Shown here one piece after another: positions 42,845 to 52,437 of a stretch of DNA of 64,000 nucleotides. The first letter of the stretch is position 1; each line of letters opens with the position of its first letter. Position numbers and translations under genes: made by a program. A model generated the notes under the pieces. That model was not told the origin of the DNA, searched no databases, and worked only from the letters and a program-made list of their open reading frames with translations. The stretch is from VAZQ01 sp963763365. Its GTDB lineage: Bacteria; Pseudomonadota; Alphaproteobacteria; Rhizobiales; Xanthobacteraceae. The DNA is taken from positions 1-64,000 of the forward strand of contig CAVXOE010000004.1 in NCBI GenBank assembly GCA_963763365.1, written 5' to 3'.

Positions 42845-44500
42845 ATGGCGCAAGCGACCGTCACACGAAAATGCATGACCATCGGCGAGGGCGGCACCGC
42901 CATCGTGTTCGCGGCACTCGCGATCTTCACGCTGACGATCGCGGCGAACGCGTACACGGCGGAATACGCCTTCCACGCCTATCTGTCCGCTGCCGCGAGC
43001 GTGGCCGTCGTCTTCGTCATCGTCAACCGCTACTACGAGCGGCCGGCCGAACTGCCGCCGCTCGCGATCGACGGCAAGCCCAACTACAACTTCGGGCCGG
43101 TCAAGTTCGCCACCGTCGCCGCGATGTTCTGGGGCATTGCCGGGTTCACGGTCGGGCTGTGGGCCGCGCTGGAACTGGCGTTTCCAGTGCTCAATTTCGA
43201 CCTGCCGTGGTTCTCATTCGGCCGGATCAGGCCGCTGCATACATCGGCGGTGATTTTCGCGTTCGGCGGCAACGTGTTGCTCGCCACTTCGTTCTATGTC
43301 GTGCAGCGCACATGCCGCGCGCGGCTCGCGGGCGACATCGCGCCGTGGTTCGTCGTGCTCGGCTACAATTTCTTCATCGTGATCGCCGGCACCGGCTATC
43401 TGCTCGGCATCACGCAGTCGAAGGAATATGCCGAGCCCGAATGGTACGCCGATCTCTGGCTCACCGTGGTGTGGGTGACGTATTTCCTGGTCTTCCTCGG
43501 CACCATCATGCGGCGCAGCGAGCCGCACATCTATGTCGCCAACTGGTTCTATCTGGCGTTCATCGTCACCATCGCGGTGCTGCACCTCGGCAACAACGCC
43601 GCGATTCCGGTGTCGGTGTACTCGCCGAAATCCTACATCGTCTGGTCGGGCGTGCAGGATGCCATGGTGCAGTGGTGGTACGGCCATAACGCGGTCGGCT
43701 TCTTCCTGACCGCGGGCTTCCTCGCCATCATGTACTACTTCATCCCGAAGCGGGCGGACCGGCCGATCTACAGCTACCGGCTCTCCATCATCCATTTCTG
43801 GGCGCTGATCTTCCTCTACATCTGGGCCGGCCCGCATCATCTGCACTACACCGCGCTGCCCGACTGGGCGCAGACGCTCGGCATGACGTTCTCGATCATG
43901 CTGTGGATGCCGTCCTGGGGCGGCATGATCAACGGCATCATGACGCTGTCGGGCGCCTGGGACAAACTGCGCACCGATCCGGTGCTGCGCATGATGGTGG
44001 TGTCGGTCGCGTTCTACGGCATGGCGACCTTCGAGGGGCCGCTGATGTCGATCAAGGCGGTGAACTCGCTCAGCCACTACACCGACTGGACCATCGGCCA
44101 CGTGCATTCCGGCGCGCTCGGCTGGGTCGGCTATGTGTCGTTCGGCGCGATCTATTGCCTCGTGCCGTGGCTGTGGAACCGCGAGCGGCTGCACTCGCTC
44201 AAGCTGGTCAACTGGCACTTCTGGATCTCGACCATCGGCATCGTGCTCTACATCTCGGCGATGTGGGTGTCGGGCATCCTGCAGGGCCTGATGTGGCGCG
44301 CCTACACCAAGCTCGGGTTCTTGGAATACTCGTTCATCGAGACGGTCGAGGCCATGCACCCCTTCTACATCATCCGCGCGCTCGGCGGCGCGCTCTTCCT
44401 CGCCGGTGCGCTGATCATGGTGTGGAACCTGTGGCGCACCGTCTATCCGCGGGAAGCGATTGCTCCCCTGAGCCGGCCGGCGCTGGCACCGGCAGAGTAG
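42845..44500 (+). CDS. ccoN: cbb3-type cytochrome c oxidase subunit I
   Basis: 551 residues (also called FixN). Catalytic haem-copper subunit with 12 or more membrane helices: FSFGRIRPLHTSAVIFAFGG with a haem His, QWWYGHNAVGFFLTAGFLAI with the CuB His-Tyr region, WAGPHHLHYTALPDWAQTLG with the CuB His pair, and TDWTIGHVHSGALGWVGYVS with haem-ligand His residues. It reduces O2 to water at high affinity in the inner membrane and pumps protons. First gene of an eight-gene operon, preceded by a FixK box. Confidence 0.97.
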   Translation: MAQATVTRKCMTIGEGGTAIVFAALAIFTLTIAANAYTAEYAFHAYLSAAASVAVVFVIVNRYYERPAELPPLAIDGKPNYNFGPVKFATVAAMFWGIAGFTVGLWAALELAFPVLNFDLPWFSFGRIRPLHTSAVIFAFGGNVLLATSFYVVQRTCRARLAGDIAPWFVVLGYNFFIVIAGTGYLLGITQSKEYAEPEWYADLWLTVVWVTYFLVFLGTIMRRSEPHIYVANWFYLAFIVTIAVLHLGNNAAIPVSVYSPKSYIVWSGVQDAMVQWWYGHNAVGFFLTAGFLAIMYYFIPKRADRPIYSYRLSIIHFWALIFLYIWAGPHHLHYTALPDWAQTLGMTFSIMLWMPSWGGMINGIMTLSGAWDKLRTDPVLRMMVVSVAFYGMATFEGPLMSIKAVNSLSHYTDWTIGHVHSGALGWVGYVSFGAIYCLVPWLWNRERLHSLKLVNWHFWISTIGIVLYISAMWVSGILQGLMWRAYTKLGFLEYSFIETVEAMHPFYIIRALGGALFLAGALIMVWNLWRTVYPREAIAPLSRPALAPAE

Positions 44501-44510
44501 GGAGGGCGAG

Positions 44511-45245
44511 ATGTCGCTTTGGCAGAAGCACCAGATCTTCGAGAAGAACTCGATCCTGCTCGTCCTCGGCGTGCTGGTCGTGATCGCGATCGGTGGCCTG
44601 GTCGAGATCACGCCGCTGTTCTATCTCAAGAACACGATCGAGAAAGTCGACAGCGTGCGGCCATACTCGCCGCTTGAGCTTGCCGGCCGCAACATCTACG
44701 TGCGCGAGGGCTGCTACAATTGCCACTCGCAGATGATCCGCCCGCTGCGCGACGAGGTCGAGCGCTACGGCCATTATTCGCTGGCGGCCGAGAGCATGTA
44801 CGACCGGCCGTTTCAGTGGGGATCGAAGCGTACCGGTCCCGATCTCGCGCGGGTCGGCGGCAAGTATTCCGACGACTGGCACCGCGACCATCTCAACTCG
44901 CCGAAGTCGGTGGTGCCAGGAACCGTGATGCCGGCCTATCCGTGGCTCTCCAAGACCGAGCTCGACATAGCGCATATCGACGATGATTTGCGAGTGCAGG
45001 CGACGCTCGGCGTGCCCTACACGGCGGAGATGATCGCCAATGCGCAGGCCGACGCGCGGACGCAGGCGCTCACCGACGCGCCCGACGCCGCCGACCTCCT
45101 CAAGCGCTATCCGAAGGCGCAGGCCCGCGATTTCGACGGCAATCCCGGGCGTGTCAGCGAAGCCGACGCGCTGATCGCCTACCTGCAGGTGCTCGGCACT
45201 CTCGTCGATTTCAAGCTCTACAACGACAAGGCGAACATTCGCTGA
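44511..45245 (+). CDS. ccoO: cbb3-type oxidase monohaem cytochrome c subunit II
   Basis: 244 residues (FixO). One N-terminal membrane anchor (SILLVLGVLVVIAIGGLVEI) and a periplasmic monohaem domain with REGCYNCHSQMIRPLRDEVE (C-x2-C-H) and an axial Met in PGTVMPAYPWL. It passes electrons to CcoN. It starts 10 bases after ccoN with a good ggagggcg site. Confidence 0.96.
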   Translation: MSLWQKHQIFEKNSILLVLGVLVVIAIGGLVEITPLFYLKNTIEKVDSVRPYSPLELAGRNIYVREGCYNCHSQMIRPLRDEVERYGHYSLAAESMYDRPFQWGSKRTGPDLARVGGKYSDDWHRDHLNSPKSVVPGTVMPAYPWLSKTELDIAHIDDDLRVQATLGVPYTAEMIANAQADARTQALTDAPDAADLLKRYPKAQARDFDGNPGRVSEADALIAYLQVLGTLVDFKLYNDKANIR

Positions 45246-45267
45246 GCAATGGCATCGGGAGATCGCA

Positions 45268-45423
45268 ATGAATTCGACCTATCGCATGCTCGCCGAGTTC
45301 GCCCAGACCTGGGGGCTCGCCTACTTCGTCGCGGTGTTTCTCGTCGTGCTCGTCTACGCGCTCTGGCCGTCGCGTCAGCGCCAGTTCGACGAGGCCGCCC
45401 GCATTCCGCTGCGTGAGGACTGA
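45268..45423 (+). CDS. ccoQ: cbb3-type oxidase small subunit IV
   Basis: 51 residues (FixQ): MNSTYRMLAEFAQTWGLAYF then a single hydrophobic helix ending YALWPSRQRQFDEAARIPLR ED. The ALWP...FDEAA tail is characteristic of CcoQ/FixQ, which stabilises the complex. It starts 22 bases after ccoO, and its stop is one base before the ccoP start. Confidence 0.92.
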   Translation: MNSTYRMLAEFAQTWGLAYFVAVFLVVLVYALWPSRQRQFDEAARIPLRED

Positions 45424-45424
45424 A

Positions 45425-46309
45425 ATGGCCGACCATCAAGGACAGGACGTCGACGCGGTCACCGGCACCGCCACCACCGGCCACGTCTGGGACGGCATCC
45501 GCGAGCTGAACACGCCGCTGCCGCGCTGGTGGCTGTGGCTGTTCTACGCCACCATCATCTGGGCGATCGGCTATTGGATCATGTATCCGGCCTGGCCGCT
45601 CATCTCCTCCTATACGAACGGAGTCTTCGACTGGCATTCGCGCGAGGCGGTGGTCTCCGATCTCGATGCGCTGAAGGCGCAACGCGGGCCGATGGTCGGC
45701 CGGCTGGCGTCGGCGTCGTTGCAGGAGATCGTCGCCGACCCGCAGCTCCTGGCCTTCGCGCGGGCGCAGGGCCGGCCGGCCTTCGCCGAGAACTGCGCGC
45801 CCTGCCACGGCCAGGGCGCCGGCGGCGCCAAGGGCTATCCGAACCTCAATGACGACGAGTGGATCTGGGGCGGCAAGCTCGACGACATCGCGCAGACCAT
45901 CCGCCATGGCGTGCGCTCCGCCGACGCGCAGACCCGGATGGGGCCGGTGATGCCGGCGTTCGGGCGCGACGGCATCCTCAAGCGCGCCGACATCGAGAAT
46001 GTCGCCGAATATGCCCGCACGCTCGCCGGCCTGCCAGCCGATCCGAAGGCCGACCTCGCGGCCGGCAAGAAGACCTTCGCCGACACCTGCGCGGTGTGTC
46101 ATGGCGCGGACGGCAAAGGCAAACGCGACGTCGGCGCGCCGAACCTGACCGACGCGGTCTGGCTCTACGGCCAGGACAAGGCCGCGATCGTCGAGGGCCT
46201 TTGGAACGGGCGCGGCGGCGTGATGCCGGCCTGGGCCGGGCGGCTCGACGACGCCACCATCAAGGCGCTCGCGGTCTACGTCTACACGCTCGGCGGCGGT
46301 GAGAAGTAA
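45425..46309 (+). CDS. ccoP: cbb3-type oxidase dihaem cytochrome c subunit III
   Basis: 294 residues (FixP). N-terminal anchor region (RWWLWLFYATIIWAIGYWIM YPAWPL) and two haem sites: ENCAPCHGQGAGGAKGYPNL near residue 126 and DTCAVCHGADGKGKRDVGAP near 214, each C-x2-C-H, with axial Met candidates in GPVMPAFG and GGVMPAWAG. It accepts electrons from soluble cytochromes. ATG 45425 follows the ccoQ stop by one base. Confidence 0.96.
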   Translation: MADHQGQDVDAVTGTATTGHVWDGIRELNTPLPRWWLWLFYATIIWAIGYWIMYPAWPLISSYTNGVFDWHSREAVVSDLDALKAQRGPMVGRLASASLQEIVADPQLLAFARAQGRPAFAENCAPCHGQGAGGAKGYPNLNDDEWIWGGKLDDIAQTIRHGVRSADAQTRMGPVMPAFGRDGILKRADIENVAEYARTLAGLPADPKADLAAGKKTFADTCAVCHGADGKGKRDVGAPNLTDAVWLYGQDKAAIVEGLWNGRGGVMPAWAGRLDDATIKALAVYVYTLGGGEK

Positions 46310-46312
46310 GCC

Positions 46313-47872
46313 ATGTGCCCGGGTTGCGCCATCGCGGTTGATCTGCACGACGTGAGCACGACGCAGCCTGCGCTTCTGAACCTCGTCAGCGAGGCGGCAA
46401 AGACCGCCGCCGGCTCGCCGCCGCCCGCCACGCCAAGCCCGCCCGAGCCCGAGGAGGAGGGGCCGCTCTATATCGCGCGCCGCAAGATCTATCCGCAGCG
46501 CGTTCAAGGCACCTACCGCACGATCAAATGGATCGTGCTGTTCTTGACGCTCGGCGTGTACTACGGGCTCCCGTTCGTGCGCTGGGATCGCGGACCGGGC
46601 GCCCCGGACCAGGCCGTCCTGATCGATTTTCCGAACCGGCGGTTCTATTTCTTCTTCATCGAACTCTGGCCGCAGGAGATCTACTACTTCACCGGCCTGC
46701 TCATCGTCGCGGCGATGGCGCTGTTCCTGATGAACGCGGTCGCCGGCCGGGTCTGGTGCGGCTATCTCTGCCCGCAGACGGTGTGGACCGATCTGTTCCA
46801 GACCATCGAACGCTGGACCGAAGGCGACCGGCGCGAGCACCTGCAGCGCGATCAGCAGCCGTGGACCGCCGAGCGCGTGGCGCGCACATCGCTCAAGCAT
46901 TTTCTCTGGCTGATGGTCGCCTGGTGGACGGGCGGCGCCTGGGTGCTTTACTTCGCCGACGCTCCGACCTTGGTGAAGGAACTCGCGACCTTCGAGGCGC
47001 CGTTCATCGCCTATCTGTGGATCGGCATCCTCACCGTCACGACCTATACGTTCGCCGGCCTGATGCGCGAACAGGTCTGTCTCTATATGTGCCCGTGGCC
47101 GCGCATCCAGGCCGCGCTCACCGACGAATACGCGCTCAACGTCACCTACCGCTACGACCGCGGCGAGCCGCGCGGTTCGGTCAAGCGCAACGCGGCGCTG
47201 CTGGCGCAGGGCAAGGCCGCGGGCGACTGCATCGACTGCTATCAGTGCGTCTATGTCTGCCCGACCGGCGTCGACATCCGCAACGGGCCCGATCTCGGCT
47301 GCATCCAGTGCGGGCTGTGCATCGACGCCTGCGACACCGTGATGGCGAAGATCGGCCGCCCGCCGCGACTGATCGCCTACGACACCGACATGAACATCAA
47401 GCTGCGCCAGAGCGGGCAGCCGCCCGTGGTCAAGATCGTGCGCGGGCGCACGATCCTCTACGCGGCGATCATCGCGCTGGCCGGTGGCATCATGCTGTAC
47501 TCGCTGGCGACGCGAAAAAGCGAAGCGCTCAGCGTCATTCATGACCGCAACCCGATGTATGTGCGGCTCTCGGACGGCGAACTGCGCAACGGCTTCACCA
47601 TCCGGATTCTCAACAAGTCGCTTGAGACGCGGGGCTTCGCCCTCACGGTCGATGGGCTGACCGACCTCGACCTCAAGGTGGTCGGCGACACGGTGACGAC
47701 CGGCCGTACCGTCATCATCGCGGTCGGCCCCGACCAGACCTACGAATTGCGGGCGCTGGTGAGCAGCTACACGCCGCTGCCGCCCAACGCCTCGGTGCCA
47801 CTGACCTTCCGCATCACCGACGTGAAGACCGGCCGGCACGCGACCGTGGTCGATCATTTCCGCGGGCCGTGA
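46313..47872 (+). CDS. ccoG: cbb3 oxidase assembly ferredoxin CcoG (FixG/RdxA)
   Basis: 519 residues. Several membrane helices plus NosR/NapH-like iron-sulfur motifs: WCGYLCPQTVWTDLF, DCIDCYQCVYVCPTGVDIRN and CIQCGLCIDACDTVMAK, i.e. two 4Fe-4S sets, then a C-terminal Ig-like periplasmic domain from about 400. CcoG helps reduce Cu(II) for cbb3 assembly. The N-terminus begins MCPGC, an extra C-x2-C; it begins three bases after ccoP. Confidence 0.95.
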   Translation: MCPGCAIAVDLHDVSTTQPALLNLVSEAAKTAAGSPPPATPSPPEPEEEGPLYIARRKIYPQRVQGTYRTIKWIVLFLTLGVYYGLPFVRWDRGPGAPDQAVLIDFPNRRFYFFFIELWPQEIYYFTGLLIVAAMALFLMNAVAGRVWCGYLCPQTVWTDLFQTIERWTEGDRREHLQRDQQPWTAERVARTSLKHFLWLMVAWWTGGAWVLYFADAPTLVKELATFEAPFIAYLWIGILTVTTYTFAGLMREQVCLYMCPWPRIQAALTDEYALNVTYRYDRGEPRGSVKRNAALLAQGKAAGDCIDCYQCVYVCPTGVDIRNGPDLGCIQCGLCIDACDTVMAKIGRPPRLIAYDTDMNIKLRQSGQPPVVKIVRGRTILYAAIIALAGGIMLYSLATRKSEALSVIHDRNPMYVRLSDGELRNGFTIRILNKSLETRGFALTVDGLTDLDLKVVGDTVTTGRTVIIAVGPDQTYELRALVSSYTPLPPNASVPLTFRITDVKTGRHATVVDHFRGP

Positions 47873-47879
47873 GGTAGAC

Positions 47880-48404
47880 ATGATGGCGACTGACCAAGCG
47901 GCGGCGAACGGGCGGCGGTCCGAGAAGGCGGCGAGGGAGGTGACAGGGCGGATGGTGCTCGTCTGCCTGGTTGCGTTCTTCGCGGTAGTGGCCGGCGTCA
48001 ACGCCGTCATGATCAGGTTCGCGGTCTCGACCTTCGGCGGCGTCGAGACCGAAAGCTCCTATCAGGCCGGCCTCGCATTCGCGCGGGAGACTGCTGCCGT
48101 TGCGGAGCAGGACGCGCGGCATTGGCAGGTGCGCGCCAAGGTCTCGGAGGCGCCCGATGCTACGCTCATCGAACTGATCGCGCACGATTCGAACGATCGG
48201 CCGCTCACCGGCCTCGATGCCAGCGCGCGGCTCGTTCACTTGACCGACAAACGAGCAGACCGGGTCCTGCCGCTCGACGAAACCGCGCCCGGGCTGTTTC
48301 GCGGACACGGCGAGCCGGCGCTCGGTCAGTGGGCGCTGGTCATCGAGCTGTCGCGCGACGGCACCGCCGTCTTCCGCTCGCGCAACCGCATCTTCCTGAA
48401 GTGA
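47880..48404 (+). CDS. ccoH: FixH/CcoH assembly protein
   Basis: 174 residues. One membrane helix (MVLVCLVAFFAVVAGVNAVM) with the FixH motif RFAVSTFGGVETESSYQAGL directly after it, then a periplasmic domain (LTGLDASARLVHLTDKRADR; FRGHGEPALGQWALVIELSR). FixH interacts with CcoI/FixI during copper delivery and oxidase maturation. Seven-base spacing from ccoG; second Met (47883) could be the start. Confidence 0.92.
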   Translation: MMATDQAAANGRRSEKAAREVTGRMVLVCLVAFFAVVAGVNAVMIRFAVSTFGGVETESSYQAGLAFARETAAVAEQDARHWQVRAKVSEAPDATLIELIAHDSNDRPLTGLDASARLVHLTDKRADRVLPLDETAPGLFRGHGEPALGQWALVIELSRDGTAVFRSRNRIFLK

Positions 48405-48413
48405 GATGTCGCC

Positions 48414-50672
48414 ATGTCCGAGACTCTCGATCTCTCGATTTTCGTGCGGCATGACAAGGGCGGGCTCGCGCACATGGACCTCGCCGTCGAGGGCGTCAAT
48501 TGTGCCGGCTGCATGCGCAAGATCGAGACCGGACTGAAGCAGGTGCCGGGGATCGTCGATGCGCGGCTCAACTTTACCAACCGCCGCCTGACCGTCGACT
48601 GGCGCGAGAATGAGTTGCAGGCCGGCGAGGTGATCGGCGCGCTGGCGCGGATCGGCTTCCGCGCGCACCCGTTCGAGGTCGAGCGCAGCGAGACCGACGA
48701 GGCAAAGTACGCGCGCTGGCTGATGCGGTGCCTCGCGGTCGCGGGCTTCGCGGCGATGAACATCATGCTGCTGTCGGTTTCGGTGTGGTCGGGCGGCTCG
48801 GCCGACATGACGCAGGAGACGCGCGACTTCTTCCACTGGCTCTCGGCGCTCATTGCATTGCCGGCCGCCGCTTATGCCGGCCAGCCGTTCTTCCAGAGCG
48901 CACTGCGTGCTCTCCGCACGCGGCAGCTCAACATGGACGTGCCGATCTCGCTCGGCGTTGTCCTCGCGCTCGGTATGTCGGTGGTGGAGACCGCGCATCA
49001 CGCTCAGCATGCCTATTTCGATTCCGCCGTGATGCTGCTGTTCTTCCTGCTGTGCGGCCGTTATGTGGATCACGCGGTGCGGCGCAAGACGCGCGCCGCC
49101 GCCGGCAATCTGGCCGCCCTCAAGGCGGAGACTGCGCACCGCTTCAGTGCCCGTGGCGAAGTCATCAGGGTGCCGGTCGCGGCGCTCAAGCCGGGCGACC
49201 GCCTGCTGGTGCGGCCGGGCGAACGGGTGCCGGCCGACGGTGTCGTGATCTCCGGCACCTCCGAGATCGACGAGAGCCTGATCACCGGCGAGACCATGCA
49301 CAAGAAGCTCGCGCCCGGCATGCCGATCTATGCCGGCAGCTTGAATTACTCCGGCGCGCTGACGATGCGCGTTACCGCCGCCGGCGCGGGCAGCCTGATC
49401 GACGAGGTCGAACGGCTGCTTGAAAAAGCAGCGGCGAGCAAGTCGCGCTATCTGCGGCTTGCCGACCGCGCCGCCCGCCTCTACGCGCCGATGGTGCACG
49501 CGACTGCGGCGCTCACCGCCATCGGATGGCTCGTCGCCGGCGCGTCGCTGCATGACGCGATCATCACGGCGATCGCCGTGCTGATCATCACCTGCCCTTG
49601 CGCGCTGGCGCTCGCGATCCCGGCCGTACAGGTGGTGGCGTCGGGCGCGATGTTCCGTTCCGGCATTATCCTCAATGCTGGCGACGCCATCGAGCGGCTG
49701 GCAGAGGCGGATGTGGTCGTGTTCGACAAGACCGGCACGCTGACGCTGCCGGAGCCGCGCGTCGCCAATGTCGATGCGATTCCCGCCGACCTGCTGGAGC
49801 GGGCGGCGCGGCTTGCGCTGTCGAGCCGGCATCCGCTGGCGCGGGCCGTCGCGCACGAGGCGCGCGAGCGCACACCCTACGACGGCGCGGTCGAGGAGCC
49901 GGGGCAGGGCGTGCGCGCCCTGATCGACGGCAGCGAGGCTCGGCTCGGCAGCGCGGCGTTCTGCGGCCTCGCCGGCGCTCCTGTGACGGACGAGCCGTCC
50001 ACCTCGGTGATCGCCTTCTGCCACGCCGGGCGATCGGCCGTGCTGCTGATCCGCCAGCAGTTGCGCCCGGATGCGGTCGCGGTGGTGATGGCGCTGCGGC
50101 ACCGCGGGCTCAGCGTCATGATCCTGTCGGGGGATCGCAAGGAGGCAGTCGCTCCGATTGCTGCGGCGCTCGGCATCGCAAACTGGTCCGCCGCGCTCAC
50201 GCCGGTGCAGAAAATCGCCGTGATCGACGATCTGAAGGCCGGGGGCTGCCACGTCCTGATGGTCGGCGACGGCCTCAACGATGCGCCCGCGCTCGCCGCC
50301 GCCCACGTTTCGCTCTCGCCGATCGATGCGGCGCACATCGCGCAGGCGCAGGCCGACGCCGTCTTCCTCGGCGAGCGGCTCGGGCCGGTGCTCGACGCGA
50401 TCCTGATCGCGGCCCGTGCGCGGCGGCTGATGTGGCAGAACCTGTGGCTGGCGGTGATCTACAATACGATCGCGGTCCCGATCGCGATCCTGGGCTACGT
50501 CACGCCGCTGATCGCGGCGCTCGCCATGTCGGGTTCGTCGATCCTGGTCACGCTGAATGCTTTGCGCGCACGCCGCGGTGGCTCGCGCACCGACGCGATG
50601 CGCTCGGCTGACGCATTTCCCGCCGATGCGGCTCACGCCGGGGAAAAGCTTACCCGGATGGCGCCGACATGA
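48414..50672 (+). CDS. ccoI: Copper-translocating P1B-type ATPase CcoI (FixI)
   Basis: 752 residues. N-terminal heavy-metal domain with VEGVNCAGCMRKIETGLKQV (C-x2-C), eight membrane segments including the metal-binding CPC (IITCPCALALAIPAVQVVAS), the phosphorylation motif DKTGTLTLPEPR, and GDGLNDAPALAAAHVSLSP. CcoI exports Cu to the periplasmic side for the CuB centre of cbb3 oxidase. Its stop overlaps the ccoS start as ATGA. Confidence 0.95.
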   Translation: MSETLDLSIFVRHDKGGLAHMDLAVEGVNCAGCMRKIETGLKQVPGIVDARLNFTNRRLTVDWRENELQAGEVIGALARIGFRAHPFEVERSETDEAKYARWLMRCLAVAGFAAMNIMLLSVSVWSGGSADMTQETRDFFHWLSALIALPAAAYAGQPFFQSALRALRTRQLNMDVPISLGVVLALGMSVVETAHHAQHAYFDSAVMLLFFLLCGRYVDHAVRRKTRAAAGNLAALKAETAHRFSARGEVIRVPVAALKPGDRLLVRPGERVPADGVVISGTSEIDESLITGETMHKKLAPGMPIYAGSLNYSGALTMRVTAAGAGSLIDEVERLLEKAAASKSRYLRLADRAARLYAPMVHATAALTAIGWLVAGASLHDAIITAIAVLIITCPCALALAIPAVQVVASGAMFRSGIILNAGDAIERLAEADVVVFDKTGTLTLPEPRVANVDAIPADLLERAARLALSSRHPLARAVAHEARERTPYDGAVEEPGQGVRALIDGSEARLGSAAFCGLAGAPVTDEPSTSVIAFCHAGRSAVLLIRQQLRPDAVAVVMALRHRGLSVMILSGDRKEAVAPIAAALGIANWSAALTPVQKIAVIDDLKAGGCHVLMVGDGLNDAPALAAAHVSLSPIDAAHIAQAQADAVFLGERLGPVLDAILIAARARRLMWQNLWLAVIYNTIAVPIAILGYVTPLIAALAMSGSSILVTLNALRARRGGSRTDAMRSADAFPADAAHAGEKLTRMAPT

Positions 50673-50824
50673 ATGTGCTGGTCTATCTCGTTCCGATGGC
50701 GCTGGCGCTCGGCCTCACGGGCGTCGTGGCGTTCCTCTGGTCGCTGCGCAGCGGCCAGTACGACGATGTCGAGGGCGCAGCATTGCGCATCCTCGACGAC
50801 GACGATGTCGCCACGGGCGCGTGA
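50669..50824 (+). CDS. ccoS: cbb3 oxidase maturation protein CcoS (FixS)
   Basis: 51 residues: a single membrane helix (MNVLVYLVPMALALGLTGVV) then FLWSLRSGQYDDVEGAALRI LDDD, the FLW-x-x-x-SGQ(Y/F)DD motif of CcoS, which is needed for cofactor insertion. It overlaps ccoI by four bases. It ends the operon and is convergent with the hydroxybutyrate dehydrogenase gene. Confidence 0.94.
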   Translation: MNVLVYLVPMALALGLTGVVAFLWSLRSGQYDDVEGAALRILDDDDVATGA

Positions 50825-50845
50825 GTTCACACGCGCGTCCCGCCG

Positions 50846-51625
50846 TCACTGCATGAACCAGCCGTGGCTGACGACGATCGACTGGCCGGTGAGTGCGTTC
50901 GAATTGAACGAGGCGAGGAAGAGCGCGGTCTCGGCCACGTCCTCGACGGTCGTGAACTCGCCGTCGACCGTCTCTTTCAGCATGACGTTCTTGATCACTT
51001 CCTGCTCGGTGATGCCGAGTTCCTTGGCCTGCTCGGGGATTTGCTTCTCGACCAGTGGCGTGCGCACGAAGCCCGGACAGATCACGTTCGCGCGCACGCC
51101 GTATTCGGCGCCCTCCTTGGCGACCACCTTGGCGAGCCCGATCAGGCCGTGCTTGGCGGTGACGTAGGGCGCCTTGAGCTTCGAGGCTTCCTTCGAGTGC
51201 ACCGAACCCATGTAGATCACGCTGCCGCTCTTCTGCTTGTACATCTGACGTAGTGCGGCCCGCGTCGTCAGGAACGCGCCGTCGAGATGGATCGCCAGCA
51301 GCAGTTTCCACTTGGCGAATTCGAAATCGACGATCGGCGCGACGATCTGGATGCCGGCGTTGCTGACGAGAATGTCGAGCGCGCCGAAGGTCTCGACCAC
51401 CTTGGCGGTGCCGGCATCGACCTGCTGCTCATTGGTGACGTCCATGACGACGCCGATGGCGCGCTTGCCGGACGGGTCGAGCTCCAGCGCGGTGGCGTCG
51501 GCGGCCTTCTGGTTGATGTCCGCGATGGCGATCTTGGCGCCTTCGCGCGCATAGACGGTGGCGATCTCTTTGCCGATACCGCTCGCCGCGCCGGTGACGA
51601 TCGCGACCTTGTCCTTCAAACGCAT
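50846..51625 (-). CDS. 3-hydroxybutyrate dehydrogenase-like SDR (copy 2)
   Basis: 259 residues from 51625 (ggaggctacg precedes it). TGAASGIG near residue 12, VSNAGIQIVAPIVDFEFAKW, MGSVHSKEASKLKAPYVTAK with the catalytic Ser, Tyr and Lys, and CPGFVRTPLVEKQI. The IQ-x-VAP and CPGFV-x-TPLVE motifs fit 3-hydroxybutyrate dehydrogenase. Third gene of an operon patatin, acetoacetate decarboxylase, dehydrogenase, which fits conversion of hydroxybutyrate to acetoacetate and on to acetone or CoA routes. Confidence 0.86.
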   Translation of the reverse strand: MRLKDKVAIVTGAASGIGKEIATVYAREGAKIAIADINQKAADATALELDPSGKRAIGVVMDVTNEQQVDAGTAKVVETFGALDILVSNAGIQIVAPIVDFEFAKWKLLLAIHLDGAFLTTRAALRQMYKQKSGSVIYMGSVHSKEASKLKAPYVTAKHGLIGLAKVVAKEGAEYGVRANVICPGFVRTPLVEKQIPEQAKELGITEQEVIKNVMLKETVDGEFTTVEDVAETALFLASFNSNALTGQSIVVSHGWFMQ

Positions 51626-51660
51626 CGTAGCCTCCATTTCGAGATGAGCGCGCCCCGCTC

Positions 51661-52398
51661 TTATTTCAGATAGTCGTGAACAACCTTGCCAAGGCCGAGC
51701 GTGAGATCGGCAACAATGTGCGTGCCGGAAACGATCTCGAGCACCGGCAGTTCGGCGAGCGGCGCGAGCGCGTGCGAGACGAGCGTCAGCGCCGCGGGGC
51801 CGGTCCAGGCGCCTTTCAGGTCGACATCGAGCAGCGGATATTCCACCAGCTCGCAGATGCGCGCCGTGCCGTCGACATGCGGCATGATCTTGAGCAGGAA
51901 ATTGGGGGCGAGCAGCGAGGCCTTGACGGCGGCGAGGTCGGCCGACTTGTGCTTGTAGCCCATGGTGCCGGTGGCGATGCGCACCGGCCCGTAGTCGAGC
52001 GTGCCGACCAGTGTGTCGATCTCCGCGCGCAGCGTGGGTTTGGCGAGCTTCTTGGGGAAGCCCCAGAGCTCGCGGCCGCCGGCGATCGGCGGATGGTCGT
52101 CGAGAAACATGCAGTGGCTGTAGCCGCCCTTGCGGCCGTTGAGCGAGACAGGGATCACCTGACCGCTCTCGGTGTAATCGCCGAAGCCGGTCGAATCCGG
52201 CATGCGGATGAATTCGAACTTCACCAGGGGCTCGTCGACCTGCAACGGCTCCGGCACCAGCTCGCGCAGCTTGGCCGGATCGGTGCGGTAGGTGATGACC
52301 AGGAACTCGCGGTTGTAGAACCGGTAGGGCCCGATCGGGTAGGCCGGGCTGGTGAGCGGCATGGCGAACGCGCGACGCTTGACCTCAGCTTCGTTCAT
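51661..52398 (-). CDS. adc: Acetoacetate decarboxylase
   Basis: 245 residues, the family's usual size. The Schiff-base lysine is in GGRELWGFPKKLAKPTLRAE (K116 or K117), preceded by NGRKGGYSHCMFLDDHPPIA and followed by TGTMGYKHK. It decarboxylates acetoacetate to acetone and CO2 in the cytoplasm; in non-solventogenic bacteria its role is probably disposal of acetoacetate. It lies between the patatin and hydroxybutyrate dehydrogenase genes (39- and 35-base gaps), one operon. Confidence 0.92.
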   Translation of the reverse strand: MNEAEVKRRAFAMPLTSPAYPIGPYRFYNREFLVITYRTDPAKLRELVPEPLQVDEPLVKFEFIRMPDSTGFGDYTESGQVIPVSLNGRKGGYSHCMFLDDHPPIAGGRELWGFPKKLAKPTLRAEIDTLVGTLDYGPVRIATGTMGYKHKSADLAAVKASLLAPNFLLKIMPHVDGTARICELVEYPLLDVDLKGAWTGPAALTLVSHALAPLAELPVLEIVSGTHIVADLTLGLGKVVHDYLK

Positions 52399-52437
52399 GA
52401 CTGGCCTCTTGGTCCTGTTCGTGCCGCCGGTGCGGCG

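Noticed and set aside
45218..50636. Long minus-strand open frames (930 and 940 codons) opposite the cco operon
   Set aside because: They are composed of Arg/Asp/His/Gly-rich low-complexity sequence without any family motif, and lie entirely opposite well identified ccoO-ccoI genes. This is the usual antisense artefact of GC-rich DNA.
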